Translations under genes and position numbers: made by a program | Notes under the pieces: model-generated | The model's database searches: none | What the model was told of the DNA's origin: nothing | The model's input: only the letters and a program-made list of their open reading frames with translations | Assembly (NCBI GenBank): GCA_905197435.1 | Contig: CAJJYX010000078.1 | Coordinates: forward strand, 1-13,568 | From: an uncultured Bacteroides sp. | GTDB lineage: Bacteria; Bacteroidota; Bacteroidia; Bacteroidales; Bacteroidaceae | Direction: 5' to 3' | DNA length: 13,568 nucleotides | In this document: one piece after another, positions 8,171 through 13,503 of the stretch | How the letters are laid out: the number at the start of each line of letters is the position of its first letter | How positions within the stretch are numbered: the stretch's first letter is position 1

Positions 8171-8202
8171 AGCCGTTTAACAATGGTTAGACGGCTTTTT
8201 TT
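8171..8202 (+). terminator. Rho-independent terminator after spt
   Basis: AGCCGTTTAAC (8171-8181) and GTTAGACGGCT (8186-8196) pair at 10 of 11 positions around the loop AATG, followed by a run of seven T to 8202. It lies 25 bases after the spt stop and separates spt from the M48 peptidase gene. Confidence 0.9.
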
Positions 8203-8242
8203 ATATACAAACAAATAAGGTTGAAATTAAATCGTAAAATAC

Positions 8243-9058
8243 ATGAAAAAGAACTTCTTCATCATTGCTGCTGTCGTATGCGGAATGAATTGTACCACTA
8301 CCGCCTATGCACAGATCAAAATCGGTGGAAAGAAAATCAATGTGACCAAAGCAGTCCAAGCAGGTACCGACGCTGTTAAAGCCATTTCATTGTCCGATGC
8401 CGACATTGCGACGATGAGCAAGGAATATATGGAATGGATGGATACACACAATCCACTGACGAAACCCGATACGGAGTATGGCAAGCGTCTGGAAAAGCTG
8501 ACGGGAAATATAAAGGAAGTGGATGGCTTGAAGGTGAACTTCGGAGTTTATGAAGTGGTAGATGTGAATGCCTTTGCGTGTGGTGATGGCAGTGTACGTA
8601 TCTGTGCCGGGCTGATGGACATTATGACGGATGATGAAGTGATGGCAGTTGTCGGCCACGAGATAGGCCACGTTATCCATACGGATTCCAAAGATGCCAT
8701 GAAGAATGCTTACCTCCGTTCGGCAGTGAAGAACGCAGCCGATGCAGCAAGTTCCACGGTATCGAAACTAAGCGATTCCGAACTGGGTACCATGGCCGAG
8801 GCATTGGCAGGTGCTCAATATTCCCAAAAGCAAGAGACGGAAGCGGATGATTATGGTTTTGAGTTCTGCATCAAGAATAATATTGATCCGTATGCCATGT
8901 ACAATGCTTTGAACAAATTGCTTGAACTTTCAGCGGAAGCGCCGAAAGAATCCAAGTTCCAGAAAATGTTCTCTTCTCATCCGGAGACGGCCAAGCGTGT
9001 GGCGCGCACCAAGGAGAAAGCGGATGAATATATGAAAGATTTGCCACATCGTTTATGA
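8243..9058 (+). CDS. Secreted M48-family zinc metallopeptidase
   Basis: The 271-residue protein has an N-terminal signal peptide (MKKN followed by a hydrophobic stretch, probable cleavage after AYA at residue 23), so it should act in the periplasm. The zinc site is HEIGH at 139-143 with Glu140 as catalytic base; ETEADDYG at 198-205 supplies the third ligand in the M48 pattern. It lacks the transmembrane helices of HtpX and the TPR tail of BepA, resembling the short M48 proteins (LoiP/YcaL-like) associated with envelope protein quality control. Cys13 and Cys17 sit in the signal region but do not make a good lipobox. The membrane protein gene downstream starts 16 bases after its stop, so both are likely one transcript. 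Confidence 0.9.
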   Translation: MKKNFFIIAAVVCGMNCTTTAYAQIKIGGKKINVTKAVQAGTDAVKAISLSDADIATMSKEYMEWMDTHNPLTKPDTEYGKRLEKLTGNIKEVDGLKVNFGVYEVVDVNAFACGDGSVRICAGLMDIMTDDEVMAVVGHEIGHVIHTDSKDAMKNAYLRSAVKNAADAASSTVSKLSDSELGTMAEALAGAQYSQKQETEADDYGFEFCIKNNIDPYAMYNALNKLLELSAEAPKESKFQKMFSSHPETAKRVARTKEKADEYMKDLPHRL

Positions 9059-9074
9059 AAAACATGACTTTTGT

Positions 9075-9761
9075 ATGAAAAAGCAAGATTTACTCTTTAT
9101 TTTTGTTCTTGTGATAATATTCCTGCCATTCTTTGTGAGTGAACCCATTTACAATGTGTACAAGTCTTTCAATGCTGCACACGGCATGGTAATGAGTTTC
9201 ATCAAATTCGGAATTCTTGCTACACTGGGTGAGATGCTGGGACTTCGTATCAGTGCCGGAGTCTATAACCGGAAAGGATTTGGAGTGCTTCCGCGCGCCG
9301 TAGTGTGGGGACTTTTGGGAATGGGCATCAACGCTGCCATGATAATCTTCTCTAAAGGCGTGCCACAATTTATGGAATATATGGGAATGGAAAACGCTGC
9401 CGCCATCATAAACGGAGAATTCTGCCTTGACAAGTTATGGGTAGCCCTCGCCATCTCGGTTGCCATGAATACTATTTTTGCTCCGGTGTTCATGACGTTC
9501 CACAAGATTACGGATACACATATTCTGGATTGTGGCGGCTCGCCTCGCAGCCTCCTCACTCCTATCCCGATGACCCGCATTATTACGCATCTGAATTGGG
9601 ATGCACAGTGGAATTTCGTTTTCAAGAAAACAATTCCTTTTTTTTGGTATCCGGCACACACCATCACATTCCTCCTGCCAGGAGAAATGCGGGTGTTGTT
9701 TGCAGCGATATTGGGTGTGGTGCTCGGGGTATTACTGGCTATTGCGGCGCGGATGAAGTAA
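9075..9761 (+). CDS. Polytopic membrane protein with Mpv17/PMP22-like C-terminus
   Basis: The 228-residue protein has about five hydrophobic segments (roughly 6-23, 40-58, 70-93, 118-141 and 203-226). Its last third, WNFVFKKTIPFFWYPAHTIT followed by F..P...RVLFAA, recalls the eukaryotic Mpv17/PMP22 motif W..WP...NF..VP...RV; the match is by eye and not certain. Function is unknown; Mpv17 relatives form membrane channels of unclear substrate. It follows the M48 peptidase gene by 16 bases and is probably co-transcribed and ended by the hairpin at 9779-9816. It is the last gene that looks like resident chromosome. Confidence 0.8.
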   Translation: MKKQDLLFIFVLVIIFLPFFVSEPIYNVYKSFNAAHGMVMSFIKFGILATLGEMLGLRISAGVYNRKGFGVLPRAVVWGLLGMGINAAMIIFSKGVPQFMEYMGMENAAAIINGEFCLDKLWVALAISVAMNTIFAPVFMTFHKITDTHILDCGGSPRSLLTPIPMTRIITHLNWDAQWNFVFKKTIPFFWYPAHTITFLLPGEMRVLFAAILGVVLGVLLAIAARMK

Positions 9762-9778
9762 GCCAGCTACAAGAATAT

Positions 9779-9816
9779 ACAAAAGGCACCTACATTTTAT
9801 TGTAGATGCCTTTTGT
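9779..9816. terminator. Long hairpin terminator, probably bidirectional
   Basis: ACAAAAGGCACCTACA (9779-9794) pairs with TGTAGATGCCTTTTGT (9801-9816) over 16 bases with one mismatch and a 6-base loop TTTTAT. The stem has an A tract on one side and a T tract on the other, so it could stop transcription from either direction. It lies 17 bases after the membrane protein stop and marks the last host-like feature before the putative element. Confidence 0.75.
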
Positions 9817-9866
9817 ATTGTCGGGGTAGCGGGAGAATACACCGATAAATTATAAGCCGCTGATTA

Positions 9867-9927
9867 TGTGTTATTTTACAGTATTAAACAACTGTATATT
9901 CTTCTATAATTGTCTATTAGTGTATAT
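9867..9927. repeat. Recurring TGTnTATT motif near the possible element end
   Basis: TGTGTTATT (9867), TGTATATT (9893), TGTCTATT (9911) and TGTATATC (9921) recur within 60 bases in the same orientation, at the left edge of the region with phage-like genes. The last copy runs into the end of the minus-strand unknown gene. Short AT-rich repeats can arise by chance; a cluster of recombinase-binding sites at an element end is one possible reading. Confidence 0.25.
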
Positions 9928-10216
9928 CGTCATTATTTTCCTTTGCTATTTTTCGCAATTCATTTTCAAGCTCTTCTGGCTGAAGTACTTTCTGGGAATT
10001 ACATTCCTTTATCCAACCTTCTATGAACCCTTTATGTGCTCCATGTATAGCTTCAAAAGGAAATTTCATAGTTTTATTAGTATCATATTTGAATAGTACA
10101 TAACAATTAGGGGTTGGTTCATCTACCTTCTGAATAGATAAAGTTGGAAATACCTTACGCCATTTCCTAATGAAACTATCAATTTTGTAAATCGAAAATA
10201 TTTCTATTGTTCTCAC
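9917..10216 (-). CDS. Unknown 99-residue protein coupled to the XRE repressor gene
   Basis: I do not recognise this protein. It is mixed alpha/beta, rich in Lys and aromatic residues, with FIRKWRKVFP near residues 15-24 and a charged C-terminal helix (about 78-96). No signal peptide, membrane segment or cysteine-based motif is seen. It starts with GTG at 10214-10216, and its start overlaps the stop of the upstream HTH gene in TAGTG, so it should be translationally coupled to it. It could be a partner of the repressor or the second half of a two-gene toxin-antitoxin-like module; nothing in the sequence decides between these. The start is set by the overlap and is fairly convincing. Confidence 0.65.
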   Translation of the reverse strand: MRTIEIFSIYKIDSFIRKWRKVFPTLSIQKVDEPTPNCYVLFKYDTNKTMKFPFEAIHGAHKGFIEGWIKECNSQKVLQPEELENELRKIAKENNDDIH

Positions 10217-10575
10217 TACTTATTTAGTATTTCTAAGTTATTATCACCAAAAACCAATTTGAGCACTTGTTCTTTCCGATCTTTTTTTAATTTTATCTGA
10301 AGAATTGCTTCCAAATCTTCTTCTTCACTCTTACCGTTGAGGGTGTATTTTTGAGGATAAGTGAAAACATCAATTATATCCATATCCAAGTTCGTTGCAA
10401 AATTTGAAAGTTGCCATAAACTTAGTTGAACTTCCCCTCCCAGTATCTTGCTAAATTGAGATGGTGATGTTCCTGCAAATTCGGCTGCAACAATTTGGGT
10501 TAACCCCCTATCTGCAATGATTTTACGTATCTTTTCAATCACTGGATGTATCGGTGTTTCATTCTTCTTTTTCAT
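10216..10575 (-). CDS. XRE-family HTH regulator, probable phage-type repressor
   Basis: The 119-residue protein has a Cro/CI-type helix-turn-helix at about residues 11-72: GLTQIVAAEFAGTSPSQFSK covers helices 2 and 3, and the following segment IDVFTYPQ closes the domain. The remaining 45 residues are highly charged (EEEDLEAI, KKDRKEQ) and may form the dimer contact. It is transcribed away from the small HTH gene at 10764, the arrangement of a lysogeny repressor facing an early operon. The dyads at 10617-10637 and 10651-10667 in the shared control region are its likely operators. It has no peptidase-type C-terminal domain, so RecA-stimulated self-cleavage is unlikely. Confidence 0.8.
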   Translation of the reverse strand: MKKKNETPIHPVIEKIRKIIADRGLTQIVAAEFAGTSPSQFSKILGGEVQLSLWQLSNFATNLDMDIIDVFTYPQKYTLNGKSEEEDLEAILQIKLKKDRKEQVLKLVFGDNNLEILNK

Positions 10576-10616
10576 GATTTAAAGTTATGAATTGGTTATC
10601 AATAAGTTATCTTCTT

Positions 10617-10637
10617 TTATGAAATAATATTTCATAA
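10617..10637. promoter_or_regulatory. Operator-like dyad 1
   Basis: TTATGAAAT (10617-10625) and ATTTCATAA (10629-10637) form a perfect 9-base inverted repeat with a 3-base centre. It lies about 42 bases upstream of the XRE gene and shares the TGAAAT half-site with dyad 2. Confidence 0.65.
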
Positions 10638-10650
10638 TATTCAATTATTA

Positions 10651-10667
10651 ATTTCATATTTTGAAAT
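10651..10667. promoter_or_regulatory. Operator-like dyad 2, overlapping the early promoter
   Basis: ATTTCA (10651-10656) and TGAAAT (10662-10667) form an inverted repeat with a 5-base centre. The ATTTCAT half-sites of the two dyads are 22 bases apart, about two helical turns. Dyad 2 ends 8 bases before the -7 element at 10676, so a protein bound here should block the plus-strand promoter. Confidence 0.6.
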
Positions 10668-10675
10668 ATTGTTTC

Positions 10676-10683
10676 TATGTTTG
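10676..10683 (+). promoter_or_regulatory. -7 element of the early-operon promoter
   Basis: TATGTTTG matches TAnnTTTG exactly. Transcription would begin near 10690 and read the Cro-like gene, the LuxR-type gene and possibly beyond. No good -33 TTTG; operator-like dyad 2 occupies that region. Confidence 0.6.
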
Positions 10684-10763
10684 CACAGCGTTAATAAATT
10701 CACGCAACTAAGTTGAAGAAACGAAAAGCAAAATCAATAGAAAAATTTAATTATTTATCAATT

Positions 10764-10976
10764 ATGGTATTTACAGATTATATGAAGAACCTGCCAAATC
10801 AACAGCAAGAGACTATTAAGAAATTGGCAGAATTGACTTATTCCACTACAGCAGCAGTGTATCGTTGGATAAATGGCGAGAACAATCCTCCGCTTATTAA
10901 GCAAAAGGTTATTGCCGAATACCTCGGTATGAGTGTAGAAGAATTATTCCCGCCTAAAAATGAATCAGATAATTAA
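10764..10976 (+). CDS. Small Cro/Ner-like HTH protein
   Basis: The 70-residue protein is essentially one helix-turn-helix: helices in the first 25 residues, then TTAAVYRWINGENNPP as the recognition helix with its trailing turn (about 28-43), then QKVIAEYLGMSVEELFP. The pattern with RW.nG...PP and SVEELFP is common in small phage and mobile-element regulators. It is the first gene after the early promoter and faces the XRE repressor gene, which suggests a Cro- or Ner-like counter-repressor. A TTG at 10713 in frame would add 17 lysine-rich residues; I prefer the ATG at 10764 since no good ribosome site precedes either. Its end overlaps the next gene by 17 bases. Confidence 0.75.
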   Translation: MVFTDYMKNLPNQQQETIKKLAELTYSTTAAVYRWINGENNPPLIKQKVIAEYLGMSVEELFPPKNESDN

Positions 10977-11520
10977 TATCGAGTTCTACAACACTCCCGA
11001 AGGTGATGTGATGATGAAAGAGTTGGGACAGCCGGCTGTTATCCTTAAGGAGACCGACCGTCCGACCATTGAGTACATGCTTGCTATCATCAGAGATCGC
11101 TATCCGAAAGCACATGCCCGGCTGATGCAACTCTATTCGGCCAGCACGATGAACCGGTGGCATTATGAGTTCCGGGTGGTACACCGCTTCATCCGCTGCA
11201 ACTTCGGGGAATATGACCAATACAACCTTGACATCAACAAGGATGGGCAATTCGTGTTCGAGGAGGTCAAATGCCCACTGCGTGGTGAATGTGAGCATGA
11301 GGGGGTGATTTGCCGGCCGGAACTCGAGACATCATTGACTGACCGGGAAATGGATGTGTTCCGGCTGATCGCTTCCAATTGCCAGACAGATGATATTGCG
11401 GCAGAGCTGCATATCTCACCTTGTACAGTGAACCGGCACCGGGAGAATATAAAGGCAAAGATTAAAGTAAGAAGTGTTGGGGAGATGATATCGTACTGGC
11501 ATCTGAACCAATTGAAATAA
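10960..11520 (+). CDS. LuxR-type HTH regulator with N-terminal cysteine cluster
   Basis: The 186-residue protein ends in a GerE/LuxR-type DNA-binding domain (about 125-183): LTDREMDVFRLIAS, then TDDIAAELHISPCTVNRH as the helix-turn-helix, then the last helix. The N-terminal part is not a known receiver or PAS domain to my eye. It contains CPLRGECEHEGVIC with Cys105, Cys111 and Cys118, with Cys80 further upstream, which could bind a metal. The gene overlaps the Cro-like gene by 17 bases and is likely coupled to it. Similar proteins occur, as I recall, in early regions of Bacteroides prophages, where they would act as activators or regulators of later genes. Confidence 0.85.
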   Translation: MNQIINIEFYNTPEGDVMMKELGQPAVILKETDRPTIEYMLAIIRDRYPKAHARLMQLYSASTMNRWHYEFRVVHRFIRCNFGEYDQYNLDINKDGQFVFEEVKCPLRGECEHEGVICRPELETSLTDREMDVFRLIASNCQTDDIAAELHISPCTVNRHRENIKAKIKVRSVGEMISYWHLNQLK

Positions 11521-11622
11521 GCCCACCGTGAGGTGCGCCATATGCGTTTTAATTCAAGTATTAATATTAGTATCAAGTATTATTTTAGGCTGTGACGGTC
11601 TGTGAAGATAGTCCGGCCAAAA
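11521..11622. other. Spacer with CAAGTATTA direct repeats before the tRNA-like structure
   Basis: CAAGTATTA occurs at 11555-11563 and 11574-11582, a 19-base spacing, in an AT-rich stretch. A GC-richer segment with TGTGACGGTCTGTGA follows and runs into the tRNA-like structure. No terminator, exact TAnnTTTG promoter or gene was found. Confidence 0.4.
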
Positions 11623-11697
11623 TCCCGTACTACGTCCGAATGGTAGCGGACATGAGCGGAATATGGCGTGACTGGGGTTCGATTCCCCATACGGGAC
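11623..11697 (+). ncRNA. tRNA-like structure without canonical anticodon arm
   Basis: The acceptor stem TCCCGTA (11623-11629) / TACGGGA (11690-11696) is perfect over 7 pairs. The T arm TGGGG-TTCGATT-CCCCA (11673-11689) is perfect with a standard TTCGA loop. GTCCG-AATGGTAG-CGGAC (11634-11651) makes a D-like arm with the conserved GG. Total length is 75 with the discriminator, as in a tRNA. Yet the 21 bases between the D and T arms form no 5-base-pair stem with a 7-base loop; only CATG (11651-11654) / CGTG (11667-11670) can pair, leaving a 12-base loop. Four linker bases instead of two precede the D stem, and the 3' end is CGAC, not CCA. It is either a decayed phage tRNA or a tRNA mimic with another role. 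Transcription is not shown. Confidence 0.55.
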
Positions 11698-11727
11698 GAC
11701 GATTTACTAACTTAATAAACAGAAGAC

Positions 11728-12036
11728 ATGAGCAACAACAAGAATTTTGCGTCGATTTCCACTTCAGACGGACAGTTCCGGATGTGGATCCCACGCCCGA
11801 CTGCTTCGGGCAAAGTAATATGCAATTGCGGGTTTGCACTTAAGAAACATCTCTCTTTCATTGACGCCATCGATGCGCTGGACTACTTGCAGGTAGACGA
11901 AGTGCGACAGATAGACCAAGACCTCAGCAGCCTAATCATAACTATCCTTGATACACCGCACGAATGCATGCTGAAGATGATAGAAGACCTACCCAGACTC
12001 ATGGAGCAATACTTGGTAAATACATCAGCCTCATGA
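11728..12036 (+). CDS. Unknown 102-residue phage-region protein
   Basis: I do not recognise this protein. The N-terminal half suggests a small beta fold (FRMWIPRPTASGKVICNC), and the rest reads as helices with many acidic residues (IDALDYLQVDEV, ECMLKMIEDLPRLMEQYL). Two cysteines lie close together at CNC, with one more at ECM. It has no signal peptide or membrane segment. The ATG at 11728 follows AGAAGAC, a modest ribosome site, and lies 31 bases after the tRNA-like structure. It heads a run of three small plus-strand genes of unknown role that probably belong to the early operon of the element. Confidence 0.7.
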   Translation: MSNNKNFASISTSDGQFRMWIPRPTASGKVICNCGFALKKHLSFIDAIDALDYLQVDEVRQIDQDLSSLIITILDTPHECMLKMIEDLPRLMEQYLVNTSAS

Positions 12037-12063
12037 TTACCAATGACATGGATATAAATTAGA

Positions 12064-12414
12064 ATGACTATGAACTACTTTATAGATAATATCAAGACTT
12101 ATGCCAATGTCAACAAAAAAGGCAGGGCATTACAGATATACGTGCAACAGTTTGACCGACATCTGATTGCTCACGAATGTTCGCTGGATGCACTGAAATG
12201 TGACATCGAGCACCAGATTAAGATTCAGAATGAGAAATACCCGCGTAGCCGTCCGGTACGGCTTGATGTTTTTGACAGCGGAAAGGATGGGCAATGGACT
12301 ATCCTTGTAGAGCATGACAGCGACAGTATTGTCTGCATAATTTCATATAAAAAGGTGATGGGCTATTATGCCTTGGCGGATAAGATAGATGAATTTGCAA
12401 AAATAGGACAGTGA
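12064..12414 (+). CDS. Unknown 116-residue phage-region protein
   Basis: I do not recognise this protein. It looks alpha/beta: a helical first half with many basic residues (KKGRALQIYVQQFDRHLIAH), a short central RPVRLDVFD strand, then WTILVEHDSDSIVCIISY as a pair of strands, and a final helix ending DKIDEFAKIGQ. It has no signal peptide or membrane segment. The ATG at 12064 begins ATGACTATG, and a second ATG two codons later is possible. It follows the previous gene by 27 bases and touches the next one in GTGA, so it sits in a translationally linked run. Confidence 0.7.
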   Translation: MTMNYFIDNIKTYANVNKKGRALQIYVQQFDRHLIAHECSLDALKCDIEHQIKIQNEKYPRSRPVRLDVFDSGKDGQWTILVEHDSDSIVCIISYKKVMGYYALADKIDEFAKIGQ

Positions 12415-12782
12415 TCATGGTAACAAAAACAACATTCAAAAAGAAGTTTCCAGACGTTAAGGTGCAGAAGCTGCAGACCAGTGTTGTCTTTAGCAGGCAG
12501 CAGGTAGAAGAAACCGTATTGAAGATGTGCGATTCTCTTGACACCGGACTGCTTTATTACAATTATTCCAACAGATGGATAACCATTTACACTTCCGAGA
12601 AAATGAGAAGAGCACTGGAATCAATGAAACCTGGTTCAGAAGTCTTTCATGAACATTATGGTGTTTATGGCAAGGTCGTGAGCGACAAGCCTTTTGTCAT
12701 TTGCGGAGAATTGTGTATCAGGGTTGACTTTGGAGGAATGCCGAAAAGTGGAGTATATAGCTGTGCACGTTTTGTAATGTGA
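12411..12782 (+). CDS. Unknown 123-residue phage-region protein
   Basis: I do not recognise this protein. The basic N-terminus (KTTFKKKFPDVKVQK) leads to a helix, then strands around LLYYNYSNRWITIYTS and a C-terminal region with several glycines and a PKSGVYSCARFVM end. It has four cysteines, spread out rather than clustered. Two starts are possible: GTG at 12411, which overlaps the previous stop in GTGA and would give tight coupling, and ATG at 12417. Both give nearly the same protein. The next gene starts 18 bases after its stop. The context suggests an early phage gene of accessory function. Confidence 0.68.
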   Translation: MIMVTKTTFKKKFPDVKVQKLQTSVVFSRQQVEETVLKMCDSLDTGLLYYNYSNRWITIYTSEKMRRALESMKPGSEVFHEHYGVYGKVVSDKPFVICGELCIRVDFGGMPKSGVYSCARFVM

Positions 12783-12800
12783 CTATATGAATAAGAAACT

Positions 12801-13334
12801 ATGGAAACTAAAATTATCGCAAGAGTGAACAATATAGTATCTACAAGTGACGAACAAATAGTGCCCATCCGCCCTATCTGCGAAGCGTTGGGCATTGATG
12901 CAGACAGTCAAAGAAAGCGCATAGAACGGGATGAAATTCTCGGTTCAACTGCGGTCATGATGACCACAGTTGCCGGTGATGGCAAAGAACGTGAAATGTA
13001 TGCCATACCCTATATGTATGTTTTTGGCTGGCTTTTCTCTATTGACACATCAAGAGTAAATGATGAAGCTCGTCCGGCTGTGTTAAAGTATAAGGAAGAA
13101 TGTTACCGGGCGCTATACGAGCATTTCACCGAGCCACAGACTTTCCTCAAGCAGAAACAAGAAGTCATGGAGAAGAAAGTAACCGAGTATCAGGAGTGCC
13201 AGCGCCGTTTCAAGGATGCCCAAAAACTGATGAATGAGGCAAAGTCTGAACTGAATCAGGTGATGAAGCTCACCATCGAGGACTGGAGGGCGAACAACCG
13301 CCAGCTTAACTTACCGTTTTCAACTGAAGAATAA
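12801..13334 (+). CDS. Phage antirepressor-like protein (P22_AR_N-type domain)
   Basis: The 177-residue protein begins with a domain like the N-terminal part of the P22 antirepressor: IVPIRPICEALGIDADSQRKRI at about 20-41, then EREMYAIPYMYVFGWLFSID, then the RPAVLKYKEECYRALYEHF helix to about residue 111. The usual second DNA- or repressor-binding domain is missing; instead residues 115-160 look like a coiled coil rich in Lys, Glu and Gln, with a short tail. Antirepressors of this class bind and inactivate phage repressors, so the XRE protein encoded at 10216-10575 is a natural candidate target, though that is inference. It is the strongest single marker that this region is phage-derived. Confidence 0.85.
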   Translation: METKIIARVNNIVSTSDEQIVPIRPICEALGIDADSQRKRIERDEILGSTAVMMTTVAGDGKEREMYAIPYMYVFGWLFSIDTSRVNDEARPAVLKYKEECYRALYEHFTEPQTFLKQKQEVMEKKVTEYQECQRRFKDAQKLMNEAKSELNQVMKLTIEDWRANNRQLNLPFSTEE

Positions 13335-13374
13335 AAAATAATCCGGGCAATATATCGCACAATTTAAAACAGTA

Positions 13375-13503
13375 ATGAATAAAAAAGAAATATCAATAAA
13401 AAAAGGTCAGAAGGTACGCATCCTGCGTACCAATCAGGTAGCGACAATCGTCGAAGTGGAGTTAATCAGAAAAGGTGGCAAAGTACACCGACCTTTCAAT
13501 TGA
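13375..13503 (+). CDS. Small basic protein, probably frameshifted
   Basis: An ATG at 13375 opens a 42-residue reading frame that starts with IKKGQKVRILRTNQVATIVE-type residues, a pattern like small KOW/SH3-like beta-barrel proteins, and is rich in Lys and Arg. The frame stops at 13501-13503 with an unnatural HRPFN end. In the +1 frame the sequence continues smoothly as YTDLSIEEVRALAEKKSA to a TAA at 13538-13540, an acidic/helical tail that looks like genuine coding sequence. The switch would be near AAAGTAC (about 13470-13476). Either one base was gained or two lost in this copy, the assembly has an error, or the ribosome shifts here. It is too short to name. Confidence 0.5.
   Translation: MNKKEISIKKGQKVRILRTNQVATIVEVELIRKGGKVHRPFN

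Noticed and set aside
9866..10096. A 76-codon plus-strand reading frame rich in Phe, Tyr and Cys
   Set aside because: It is mostly antisense to the coupled unknown gene and its composition reflects AT-rich DNA.
11630..11839. A 69-codon minus-strand reading frame antisense to the tRNA-like structure
   Set aside because: Its VNRRPVWGIEPQSR part is the kind of false protein that antisense reading of a tRNA T arm produces.
11592..11843. An 83-codon plus-strand reading frame running through the tRNA-like structure
   Set aside because: It overlaps the paired stems of the tRNA-like RNA and then the gene at 11728 in another frame; composition does not look coding.
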